64,000 nucleotides of DNA, taken from contig NZ_VKKZ01000020.1 in assembly GCF_008271745.1 (NCBI RefSeq), positions 310,001-374,000 on the forward strand. The letters are read 5' to 3'. The notes under the pieces are model-generated. The model was not told where the DNA came from. It ran no database searches and worked only from the letters and a program-made list of their open reading frames with translations. Below, piece by piece: positions 27,815 through 35,495 of this stretch (position 1 is its first letter; the number at the start of each line of letters is the position of its first letter). The position numbers and the translations under genes were made by a program. The DNA comes from Rufibacter glacialis. GTDB lineage: Bacteria > Bacteroidota > Bacteroidia > Cytophagales > Hymenobacteraceae.

Positions 27815-28484
27815 ATGAAATCTAGTAGAGCCCTCCTTCTCCTATTATCCCTGGCAGGGTGCCAATCAGTTCTTTCTCCATCTTTAATTCCAACAACGGA
27901 AGAGGAAAAAAACAGAATACGCCTTCTTGAGAAAAGAACTGGAAGAATTATATGACATTGACCAAAACGCCAGAAAGAACCTAGACTGGAATACCGTGAC
28001 CAGCCCAGAAGAAAGCGTAGCAATGTCTAAAAAGATGATGGCTATTGATTCTTTGAACCAAACAAAAATACTTCCTATTCTTGAGGAATACGGTTGGCTG
28101 CCAAAAAGCAAGGTGGGCGAAAAGGCAGCAAGAGCTCTCTTTTATGTGGTGCAGCATTCCAACTCTAAAACCATAGAAAAATATCTTCCCCAAATGGAGG
28201 CATTGGCAAAACAAGGCGAATCAAATGCCTTGGATGCAGCAAAAATGAGGGACAGGCTACTCATGTTTCAAGGTAAGAAACAAATGTATGGGACCCAGGC
28301 CGCAGGATGGGTAAGACCAGAAGGAGGGCAAGTCATCTGGCCCATTGAAGACGTAAAGAACGTGAACAAACGCAGGAAAGAGATAGGCTTTACCACAACC
28401 GTTGAAGAGGATGCCAAACGGCTTGGGGCTGAGTTTAACCCCAAAGAAGAACTCCCAAAGAAAAAAAGCATCCCTCAAAATTAA
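27815..28484 (+). CDS. DUF6624-like lipoprotein, frameshifted at an A7 tract
   Basis: An ATG at 27815 starts a lipoprotein signal (RALLLLLLSLAGC) that runs into a stop after 47 residues. The body of the protein (RKELEELYDIDQNARKN... to 28484) is in another frame, usable alone only from a TTG at 27927. Removing one A from the run of seven A at 27906-27912 joins the two parts into one lipoprotein without a stop. The body resembles DUF6624 proteins (acidic N-terminal helix, LPILEEYGWLPKSKVGEKAARALFYVVQHS in parts). It may be a sequencing error, a true null, or slippage-controlled expression. The function is unknown. Confidence 0.7.
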
Positions 28485-28541
28485 CTTTCGCTTACCTTCG
28501 CCCCCATAGCTATTTTATTAATCCATATAACTAATATTAAA

Positions 28542-29099
28542 TTGAAAATTCCTTTACTAATCTTTACACTTTTAGGAGTCCCCTTTTTATCTAAAGCACA
28601 GGAGGCCAGCGTGGATAAATCTACCTCGGGCCTTCAAGTAGGCGTAAAAGGCATGTGGTTGCATAATGAAGGTAAAATAGGAAACCGGTTTGCTTTACGT
28701 TCTGAATTGGGGTTTGACACCAATTTTTATGGGGGTGGTGCCTATGACAAAAATACCTTCGTTATGGCCCTGGTATTAACCTTAGAGCCAAGATGGTACT
28801 ATAACCTCAACAAAAGAAGCTTAAAGGGTAAAGATATTTCAGGAAACAGCGGGAATTTCTTTTCTTTAAAATCAAGCTATACGCCTGATTGGTTTCAAAT
28901 AGCAAACCATGATAATATCACTATACCCAATCAGGTATCAGTAATTCCTACCTGGGGAATCAGAAGAAACCTAGGAACAAAATTCAACTATGAAACAGGG
29001 ATTGGTGTGGGAATTAGGGTTATTTATTGGGAAAGTATATCTTACTGGGAACGTGATACGGTCTTGAATTTACACCTGAGAATAGGATATCGGTTCTAA
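28542..29099 (+). CDS. Hypothetical outer-membrane beta-barrel protein
   Basis: This 185-residue protein has a signal peptide ending LSKAQ. Amphipathic strands follow and the last residues are LHLRIGYRF, a typical barrel C-terminus. There is no ATG; the TTG at 28542 is the only start that keeps the signal peptide. It follows the frameshifted lipoprotein by 57 bases and shares its low GC content. I do not recognise the family. Confidence 0.65.
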   Translation: MKIPLLIFTLLGVPFLSKAQEASVDKSTSGLQVGVKGMWLHNEGKIGNRFALRSELGFDTNFYGGGAYDKNTFVMALVLTLEPRWYYNLNKRSLKGKDISGNSGNFFSLKSSYTPDWFQIANHDNITIPNQVSVIPTWGIRRNLGTKFNYETGIGVGIRVIYWESISYWERDTVLNLHLRIGYRF

Positions 29100-29368
29100 A
29101 AATAGCTTGCTACAAAAATCCTCCTTCAGGTCAATTCCCTTTCTGTTTTTTCACCTGTCTTAGATCAGCCTTTCTCCTTGTCGCTCAACCAAACTAAAAA
29201 AGTCAAAAAGGGGATGAAGGGCGGCAGCCATAAGTCCATCCAATCTTAATCCGCTGGAAGGCTTCTTTTTATGATCGGCAGGTAGTGGTGGTATTCAGTA
29301 AGAAAAAAGTATCTTGGTTTTTCCTGTGGCAGCACCTCTACCATTCTTCATGATCACCCCTAAGGCAT

Positions 29369-29815
29369 ATGGAAGGAAATACCCAAAAAGACAATTCTAA
29401 TCCAATAGCAGAGAGCCAACAGCCCTCGCGGTTCTACCATGGCACCAAGGCGGACCTCAAGCCTGGGGATCTGATCCTGCCTGGTTTTAACTCAAACTAC
29501 GGCAAGAGAAAGAAAGCAGCATATGTGTATCTAACCCAAACTATGGAGGCCGCTATCTGGGGAGCCGAGTTAGCCTTGGGCGAAGGAGCCGGCAAAATTT
29601 ACCTGGTGGAACCCACCGGCCCCATAGAAGATGACCCCAATTTGACCGACAAAAAGTACCCCGGCAACCCCACCAAGTCTTACCGCACCCAGCACCCGCT
29701 CAGGATAGTGGGAGAAGTCACCCCTTGGCAGGGACATTCCCCGGAGCAACTCAAGGCCATGCAGGAACACCTGGAAAGCTTAAAGCAGCTAGGGATTGAA
29801 GCCCTTGAGGACTAA
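29369..29815 (+). CDS. arr: NAD+-rifampin ADP-ribosyltransferase Arr
   Basis: This 148-residue protein aligns by eye with Arr enzymes, which inactivate rifamycins by ADP-ribosylation. It shows FYHGTKADLKPGD with the NAD-binding His24, YVYLTQTMEAAIWGAELA (in part), IYLVEPTGPIEDDPN and LTDKKYPGNPTKSYRT, then PLRIVGEV. All core motifs are intact, and there is a short extra N-terminus of about 15 residues. No integron, transposase or recombination site is seen, so it looks like a chromosomal, possibly intrinsic, resistance gene. It appears to be transcribed alone. Confidence 0.93.
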   Translation: MEGNTQKDNSNPIAESQQPSRFYHGTKADLKPGDLILPGFNSNYGKRKKAAYVYLTQTMEAAIWGAELALGEGAGKIYLVEPTGPIEDDPNLTDKKYPGNPTKSYRTQHPLRIVGEVTPWQGHSPEQLKAMQEHLESLKQLGIEALED

Positions 29816-30190
29816 ACTAGAGTTAATCAATTCTTTTGCTCTCTACTTGCCCTTCAGAAAATCCATATCCTTATTTGGGAAGAACCCGAACTACCGACTT
29901 TCTAGTTTTCCTTGAGGTAGGTTCTTACGCCCCTGGATCGTAGTAATTCGAATCTTCGTCAGTCGGCTCCTATTTACTTCTACTAGTAGAGAACTGCTTC
30001 TTTTCCAGTGTAAAGCTCAGAGGTGAAAGAGAAAACCAAGTCCACCCTTGGGCAAGAAAGTGGACTACTTGCCCCATATCCTCCCCTTCTCTTACCTGCC
30101 ACAGAATCTGCTAGTTCTAACAATAATTTCATAATGGAAGGCTTAACGTTACATATTTCGCATGTTTTAATAATTTATGTTGCAACTTTT
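29816..30190. other. Spacer before asnB, nothing recognised
   Basis: No coding frame of plausible composition is visible, and I see no strong hairpin. Confidence 0.4.
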
Positions 30191-30193
30191 TAG

Positions 30194-30221
30194 TTTGTTA
30201 GAAGTTTTATCAATACATTTG
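30194..30221 (+). promoter_or_regulatory. Bacteroidota-type promoter of asnB
   Basis: TTTG at 30194-30197 and TACATTTG at 30214-30221 match the -33 and -7 elements of the primary sigma factor of Bacteroidota. The spacing of 16 is slightly short. The start of transcription would be about 24 bases before the GTG. Confidence 0.5.
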
Positions 30222-30250
30222 ATAATCATTAAATTTAAATCTGACGTATT

Positions 30251-31936
30251 GTGTGTGGAATTGTTTGTGCATTCGATCTAAAGGAGCCAGTAGAGGCGCT
30301 TAGGCCTCAGTTACTGGAAATGGCTAAATGTATCCGTCACCGCGGCCCAGACTGGAGCGGGATTTACAGCAATGAGAACGCCATCTTAGCGCATGAGCGC
30401 CTGGCCATTGTGGATCCTACCTCAGGCAAGCAGCCTTTGTTCAGCGAAGACGGTAACCTCGTTTTGGCCGCTAACGGGGAAATCTATAACCACCTTGAAC
30501 TTCGAAATCAGCTTACCACTTCCTATAACTTCCAGACAAAATCTGACTGTGAGATCATTCTGGCCTTGTACAAAGAGAAGGGTACCCAATTCTTAGATGA
30601 CCTGAACGGGATCTTCGGCTTTGCCATTTATGACGTAGCCAATGATGCCTATCTCATAGCCCGTGACCACATGGGCATTATTCCGCTGTACATTGGCTGG
30701 GACCAGAACGGCACCTTCTACGTGGCTTCTGAACTGAAGGCCCTGGAAGGCAAATGCGCTAAAATTGAGTTGTTCCCGCCGGGTCATTACCTGTCTAGCC
30801 ACGAAGAAGGATTCCAGAAATGGTATTCCCGTGATTGGATGGAGTACGAGAACGTGGCCGAAAACGAGACCAGCATCCAGGAACTGAGAGAAGCCCTGGA
30901 AGCCGCCGTTCACCGGCAGCTCATGAGCGACGTTCCTTACGGGGTTTTGCTTTCCGGGGGATTGGATTCTTCTATCACTTCGGCCATTGCCAAAAAATAC
31001 GCCGAAAAACGCATTGAAAGCAATGACCAGGAAACCGCCTGGTGGCCGCAACTCCACTCCTTCGCGATTGGCCTGGAAGGTTCCCCAGATTTAGCCGCTG
31101 CCCAAAAGGTAGCGGATCATCTGGGAACGGTACACCATGAGGTGAAATTCACCATTCAGGAAGGGATTGACGCCATCAAAGACGTGATCTACCACCTGGA
31201 AACCTATGACGTGACCACCGTGCGTGCCTCTACTCCTATGTACCTGCTGGCGCGCGCCATCAAGTCCATGGGCATCAAGATGGTGTTGTCGGGGGAAGGC
31301 TCAGATGAGATCTTTGGCGGGTACCTGTATTTCCACAAGGCCCCTAACGCGAAGGAGCTCCATCAGGAGACTGTCCGGAAACTGGACAAGCTGCACATGT
31401 ATGACTGCCTCCGTGCGAACAAATCGTTGAGCGCCTGGGGCATTGAAGGCCGTGTACCATTCCTGGACAAAGAGTTCATGGACGTGGCCATGCGCCTGAA
31501 CCCGCAGGACAAAATGATCAACGGGGAACGCATGGAGAAGTGGGTGCTGCGCAAAGCATTTGAAGACTACCTGCCGGCCAGCGTGGCGTGGCGCCAGAAA
31601 GAGCAGTTCTCTGACGGAGTAGGCTACAACTGGATTGACACCCTCAAAGAGATGGTGAACCAAAAGGTATCCGATGAGCAGTTGGCCAATGCTAGCCAGG
31701 TTTTCCCTATCCAGCCGCCCTCCAGCAAAGAGGAATTCTATTACCGGTCTATCTTCGCGAAACACTTCCCAAGTGATGCGGCCGCCTTATCGGTGCCTTC
31801 GGTGCCTTCCGTGGCTTGCAGCAGCCCTGTGGCTTTGGCCTGGGATGAATCCTTCCGGAACCTGAACGATCCTTCGGGCCGGGCCGTGGCCAGCGTGCAT
31901 GCAGATGCCTATGTCCAGGTACAGATAGCCGAATAG
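30251..31936 (+). CDS. asnB: Asparagine synthase B (glutamine-hydrolysing)
   Basis: This 561-residue enzyme makes asparagine from aspartate, ATP and glutamine. The N-terminal glutaminase domain needs Cys2 (MCGIVCAF), so the start is fixed at the GTG at 30251, just before the TGT codon. RHRGPDWSG and NGEIYNH are the glutamine-site motifs. The synthetase domain has the pyrophosphate loop LLSGGLDSS (about residues 233-241) and LSGEGSDEIFGGY. The C-terminal 35 residues are Ser/Pro/Val rich and look less conserved. It has its own promoter and terminator. Confidence 0.97.
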   Translation: MCGIVCAFDLKEPVEALRPQLLEMAKCIRHRGPDWSGIYSNENAILAHERLAIVDPTSGKQPLFSEDGNLVLAANGEIYNHLELRNQLTTSYNFQTKSDCEIILALYKEKGTQFLDDLNGIFGFAIYDVANDAYLIARDHMGIIPLYIGWDQNGTFYVASELKALEGKCAKIELFPPGHYLSSHEEGFQKWYSRDWMEYENVAENETSIQELREALEAAVHRQLMSDVPYGVLLSGGLDSSITSAIAKKYAEKRIESNDQETAWWPQLHSFAIGLEGSPDLAAAQKVADHLGTVHHEVKFTIQEGIDAIKDVIYHLETYDVTTVRASTPMYLLARAIKSMGIKMVLSGEGSDEIFGGYLYFHKAPNAKELHQETVRKLDKLHMYDCLRANKSLSAWGIEGRVPFLDKEFMDVAMRLNPQDKMINGERMEKWVLRKAFEDYLPASVAWRQKEQFSDGVGYNWIDTLKEMVNQKVSDEQLANASQVFPIQPPSSKEEFYYRSIFAKHFPSDAAALSVPSVPSVACSSPVALAWDESFRNLNDPSGRAVASVHADAYVQVQIAE

Positions 31937-31956
31937 GGCCTTAATCCAATGTAATA

Positions 31957-31998
31957 AAAGAAGCCCCACTGGTTATAAATACCGGTGGGGCTTCTTTT
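31957..31998 (+). terminator. Terminator of asnB
   Basis: The stem of AAAAGAAGCCCCACTGGT (31957-31973 region) with ACCGGTGGGGCTTCTTTT (31981-31998) includes one G/T pair and ends in a T-run. Confidence 0.9.
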
Positions 31999-32142
31999 TG
32001 CCTGGGCTTCTAATAAATGATGAATACAAGAAGAAGTACGACCCTGCCCTACTTCATCAGGGCAAGGAGAAAAAGGCCAGCAAAGCCTGTTTTAAAGGTT
32101 TGGTTTGAGGCTTCTTTTTGAAAAAGAAGCCTCAAACAGTTC

Positions 32143-32895
32143 CTACCCTACCAAGGCCTGCCATTGGGCGGGGATTTCTACCAACGGAACTCCTTCTTTC
32201 TCTAACTGGTCAATCAACCTGGTCAAATCCTCCCATCCTTCCAGCACGAAATACACCTCTGGTGATTCCTCCTCTTTGAAAGGTTGCCCCAGGATCTCTT
32301 CCAGCACAATCGGGTGCCAGGCATTTTCTCTCCGTAAGGCCTCGGCTGCGGCTTGCCCGTTAGCCACCAGGTTGGCACCTAACAAAGTCACCTTGCCTTC
32401 CCCATCTCGAATCAGTCCGTTGCCCAACAAGTGCTGGGCCAGACGCCACAGCAATTCTGTGGCCGCAGGGTCTTTTACCTGTACAGACAGTTGCCCCACC
32501 CGCTGCATGAAGTCGGCCACTTCTGGTTGAAGCATCCAGGGCAAGAAGCCAAAGGCATTGTGGAAAAGATCAGTGGTTGAGGAGCCTGAGTTAATGTCTG
32601 GCTTTTCCCGCAAGTTAGCTACCACGGGTAATTTCTTCTGCGCCCAGCGGGCCAGCACCTGCCGTGGCCGCAGGGCCTCCTCTACCGCTACCACTTCCCA
32701 ACCCATCAGGCGCTTCAACAGGAAATTGATTTTCTGCAGGTCAGGAATAAAATAAGCCTTCAGTTCCAGCGCATCTATTCCGGCCCAGAATGGGGCAGAA
32801 ACCGTGGCAGAAAGTGCTTCTGCCCGCTTGGTGTACAAGATGTTCCAGGTCTGTTGCTGCTGGATGGTGTACTGGTGGTACTGTTGCTGATACAT
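32143..32895 (-). CDS. Degenerate aromatic amino acid hydroxylase homologue
   Basis: This 250-residue protein matches biopterin-dependent phenylalanine 4-hydroxylases along much of its length. IPDLQKINFLLKRLMGWEVV corresponds to the conserved IPxFxxLsxxLxxxTGWxVV, and TTDLFHNAFGFLPWM to EPDIFHDVFGHVPLL. Here the first iron-binding His is kept (His112) but the second is Phe117. The third ligand, Glu in the WYTVEFGLI block, is also not evident (WRLAQHLLGNGLI). It therefore probably cannot hold iron in the usual way and may be a regulatory or binding protein. It is the last gene of the aromatic block, after trpEGDCFBA and DAHP synthase, and has its own leader with a terminator hairpin right before the ATG. 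Confidence 0.75.
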   Translation of the reverse strand: MYQQQYHQYTIQQQQTWNILYTKRAEALSATVSAPFWAGIDALELKAYFIPDLQKINFLLKRLMGWEVVAVEEALRPRQVLARWAQKKLPVVANLREKPDINSGSSTTDLFHNAFGFLPWMLQPEVADFMQRVGQLSVQVKDPAATELLWRLAQHLLGNGLIRDGEGKVTLLGANLVANGQAAAEALRRENAWHPIVLEEILGQPFKEEESPEVYFVLEGWEDLTRLIDQLEKEGVPLVEIPAQWQALVG

Positions 32896-32912
32896 GGTTT
32901 TGGTACATAAAA

Positions 32913-32946
32913 AAAGCCTGGCTTCGTTTTACCGAAGCCAGGCTTT
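32913..32946 (-). promoter_or_regulatory. Leader terminator hairpin before the hydroxylase homologue
   Basis: The arms are AAAGCCTGGCTTCG (32933-32946 on the minus strand) and its exact complement (32913-32926). A run of seven T follows, ending about ten bases before the start codon. A full terminator inside the 5' leader implies transcription attenuation, as at trpE and pheA. Confidence 0.7.
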
Positions 32947-32975
32947 ATAGTGGGTTATTGAATTTCTAGGTTAGG

Positions 32976-33068
32976 TCACTTAGATTCAGCCCATAAAGTC
33001 TCCGCTCCGGTATGCAGTGCATACGGTTTGCAGGTGACCATAATTAGATTCAGGGCGAATGCTTTCAT
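32976..33068 (-). CDS. Possible leader peptide of the hydroxylase homologue
   Basis: An open frame of 30 codons starts at ATG 33068, with an inner ATG at about 33041. It ends 30 bases before the terminator hairpin. Near its end it contains a single Trp codon (TLWAESK), and it also has one Tyr and one Phe. I could not find a strong antiterminator, so translation and a role in attenuation are uncertain. Confidence 0.4.
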   Translation of the reverse strand: MKAFALNLIMVTCKPYALHTGAETLWAESK

Positions 33069-33211
33069 AACTGGAACGAATATAGACTTCCTTTATCTAT
33101 AAAGCAAGATATTCCCGCTTTATTTTACCTAAGGGCTTTTCAGGTGCCTTTTCCTAAGAAGAGCTTAAAACCTTAGTTGGATGAAGGCACGGTTAGGCCT
33201 TTTCTTTTGCC

Positions 33212-33281
33212 CTTGTTGGTGTTCTCACCAACAAGCAGATTAGCCGCTGCACTTGGGTTTGTTGGTGATAACACCAACAAA
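33212..33281 (-). repeat. Paired CACCAACAA hairpin unit, copy A (inverted)
   Basis: This unit has two 24-base palindromes with 10-bp perfect stems, at 33212-33235 (arms CTTGTTGGTG, CACCAACAAG) and 33258-33281 (arms TTTGTTGGTG, CACCAACAAA), separated by 22 bases. The same unit occurs twice in the opposite orientation at 34476 and 34583, on the other side of the DAHP synthase gene. Confidence 0.9.
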
Positions 33282-33377
33282 GGCGGCCTAATTGCTCATT
33301 GATTTTTCTATCCTAAACAGGTTCTTGATAGTCTTTTCCTAAAACAAGGCTTAAAACTGAACCTGGCAGGATGGCGT

Positions 33378-34391
33378 TTAGGCCAGTTCTTTCCGCAGTT
33401 CAAAAGTCTTCCGCATTTTCCTGATGAGCCGCTCACTCTCCGAGAAACTCAGGGTCTGCGCCCCGTCTGAGGCGGCTTCCTCCGGTTTCTCGTGGGTTTC
33501 ATAGATGATGCCATCGGCCCCGGCCATGATGGCGGCCAGTGCCATGGGCTCCACGTATTCCCTGATGCCTATGCCGTGTGACGGGTCTACAATGACAGGC
33601 AAGTGGGTTTTCTCCTTTAGGATAGGGATAGCGTTCAGGTCAAGGGTATTGCGGCTGGCGGTCTCATACGTCCGGATGCCCCGTTCACAGAGCATCAGTT
33701 TTTCATTGCCGCCTGAAAAGATATATTCAGCGGAGTACAGCAGTTCATCTATGGTGCCGGAGATGCCGCGTTTTAAAAGCACCGGTTTGTCTACCTTACC
33801 CAGTTCATCCAGCAGGTTGAAGTTCTGGGTGTTGCGGGCTCCTACTTGAAACACATCCGTGTAGGGCTCCATATCCGCTATCTGGGACACTTGCATCACT
33901 TCGGTGACTACCTTGATCCCATTGGCGCGGCACATGCTGTAAAACAGCTGAAGGCCTTCTATGCCCAATCCCCGGAAAGAATAGGGTGAAGACCGCGGCT
34001 TGAACACGCCGCCTCGCATGAACCGCACATTCTGCGCCACCAAATGCTGGATGGTTTTCTCTATTTGGTCTTCGTTTTCAATGGAGCAGGGCCCGGCCAT
34101 GATAGTAAACTCCCCTTCTTTCACCCGCAGACCATCCCCGAAATCAATGACAGTGGGGTTTACCTTCCATTTCCTGGAAACCAGCCGGTAATCATCTGAC
34201 ACGATGTGGATGTCTTTGATGCCCGGCAACTGGCCAAGAGCCCGAACATCAAATTCCGCCTTCCCGGTGCCCACCAGGTAATGCCCCGCCTGGGTCACCA
34301 CCTCAGTGGTTTTGTACTTCAATTCCCTGGCTTTGGCCTCAATAGCCGCTTTGTCCTCGGGCCGTATATCTGGTTGCAGTTGGATGAGCAT
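33378..34391 (-). CDS. aroF: 3-deoxy-7-phosphoheptulonate (DAHP) synthase with N-terminal regulatory domain
   Basis: This 337-residue enzyme condenses phosphoenolpyruvate and erythrose 4-phosphate, the first step of the shikimate pathway. The start is the ATG at 34391; the open frame reaches further but only through repeat DNA. Residues 1-70 form a ferredoxin-like ACT-type domain (LIQLQPDIRPEDK, VRALGQLPGIKDIHIV), as in type I-beta enzymes of Thermotoga. The catalytic barrel follows, with MAGPCSIEN, FMRGGVFKPRSSPYSFRG, QVGARNTQNFNLL, KRGISGT and VDPSHGIG. It follows trpA in the same direction, so it probably supplies chorismate for Trp. The second DAHP synthase, at 53090-54193, has a different accessory domain. 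Confidence 0.95.
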   Translation of the reverse strand: MLIQLQPDIRPEDKAAIEAKARELKYKTTEVVTQAGHYLVGTGKAEFDVRALGQLPGIKDIHIVSDDYRLVSRKWKVNPTVIDFGDGLRVKEGEFTIMAGPCSIENEDQIEKTIQHLVAQNVRFMRGGVFKPRSSPYSFRGLGIEGLQLFYSMCRANGIKVVTEVMQVSQIADMEPYTDVFQVGARNTQNFNLLDELGKVDKPVLLKRGISGTIDELLYSAEYIFSGGNEKLMLCERGIRTYETASRNTLDLNAIPILKEKTHLPVIVDPSHGIGIREYVEPMALAAIMAGADGIIYETHEKPEEAASDGAQTLSFSESERLIRKMRKTFELRKELA

Positions 34392-34475
34392 GTTTTCTTG
34401 ATTTGAAGATTTGGGGATGTGGAGATTTGAAGATTGGGAATTTAGGTATTGGGATATGTGAAGAGGAATGCCGCC

Positions 34476-34545
34476 TTTGTTGGTGTTATCACCAACAAAC
34501 CCAAAAGTAGGCGCTAATCTGCTTGTTGGTGAGAACACCAACAAG
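34476..34545 (+). repeat. Paired CACCAACAA hairpin unit, copy B
   Basis: The palindromes are 34476-34499 (arms TTTGTTGGTG/CACCAACAAA, loop TTAT) and 34522-34545 (arms CTTGTTGGTG/CACCAACAAG, loop AGAA type), with a 22-base spacer ending in CTG. All ten pairs are intact in each stem. Confidence 0.9.
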
Positions 34546-34582
34546 GGCAAAGTATAGAAAATCAACGAGGAAATAAGCCACC

Positions 34583-34651
34583 TTTGTTGGTGTTCTCACC
34601 AACAAACCCAAAGGAAGGGCTATTCTGCTTGTTGGTGAAAACACCAACAAG
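34583..34651 (+). repeat. Paired CACCAACAA hairpin unit, copy C
   Basis: The palindromes are 34583-34606 (loop TTCT) and 34628-34651 (loop AAAA), 21 bases apart. It is in direct orientation to copy B, 37 bases downstream. Loops and spacer differ between copies while the stems do not. Confidence 0.9.
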
Positions 34652-34717
34652 GGCACAACATCATCTCATTTTCAAATTTTCTCATCACCAAATTTCCAAA
34701 TCTTAAAATCTCCAAAT

Positions 34718-35495
34718 TTACCTAAGTGTTTTCAGGAACGACCTTACATTTTCACGTACCTCAGCGGGTTTCTGCAGCGCTTTGATGAAGGCACTGCCAA
34801 TGATAGCTCCGTGGGCTGATTGGCACGCCAGTTCAAAGGAGGGCTTGTCGCTGATGCCGAAACCGATAAGCACCGGGTTTTTCAGGCCCAGGCTGCGCAC
34901 TTTGGCATAATACGCCTGTTGGGCATCACTGGCCTGTACCTGGCTGCCGGTGGTGCTGGCGCTGGAGACCATGTAGATAAAGGAATTAGTCAACCCGTCA
35001 ATCTGCCGGATGCGGGCCTCTGAGGTCTGGGGCGTGATAAGAAAAATGAGGCTGAGGCCGTGTTTCTCCAGCACCGGCTTGTATTCCTCCTCGTACTCGG
35101 CAAACGGAAGGTCAGGTAGAATAAGGCCGTCAACCCCAACCCGGGCGGCCTCTTCACAAAAGCGCTCAAAGCCGTACTGCATGACCGGGTTCAAGTAACC
35201 CATCAGGATAATGGGGAAAGAAACCCGCTCCCGCACTTGAGCCAGTTGGCTCAATAACATCTTGATAGACATCCCATTCTCCAAGGCCACCTGATTACTG
35301 GCTTGAATAGTCGGCCCATCGGCAAGCGGGTCAGAGAAAGGCATACCGATCTCCACCAGATCAGCGCCGGCGGCTTCCAGTTCCTCCAAAATGGTCACCG
35401 TGTCTTCCAACTTGGGGTAACCGGCGGTGAAGTAGATATTGAGTAGATTTCCGCTTTTCTCCTGGAACAGGCGCGTGAGTCTATTTTGAGGCATC
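34718..35495 (-). CDS. trpA: Tryptophan synthase alpha chain
   Basis: This 258-residue subunit cleaves indole-3-glycerol phosphate to indole. The start is the ATG at 35495 ([10 protein letters not shown]), overlapping the trpB stop by 15 bases. Catalytic Glu lies in [19 protein letters not shown] and the Asp in [11 protein letters not shown]. The phosphate site is GFGISDKP and the C-terminus is GSAFIKAL. It pairs with TrpB as in the usual alpha2-beta2 enzyme. It is the last gene of the trp cluster proper. Confidence 0.97.

Larger units (their letters stand above)
34393..34720. repeat. AT-rich inverted arms around two hairpin units
   Basis: The left arm (about 34393-34447) has the words GATTTGAAGATTTGG and GATGTGGAGATTTG. 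The right arm (about 34667-34720) carries inverted versions (CCAAATTTCC, AAATCTTAAAATCTCC). The arms enclose the two CACCAACAA units. The arrangement parallels the element at 25484-25730, whose core is unrelated. Confidence 0.55.

Noticed and set aside
29940-29975. AATTCGAATC, which looks like a tRNA T loop
   Set aside because: No D arm, anticodon arm or acceptor stem can be built around it.
34392-34565. N-terminal extension of the DAHP synthase
   Set aside because: The extension is encoded by the CACCAACAA and AT-rich repeats; the ATG at 34391 matches the start of the regulatory domain.
33212-34651. CRISPR array
   Set aside because: Units are palindromes in pairs with unequal spacing, only three copies in two orientations, with a gene between and no cas genes.
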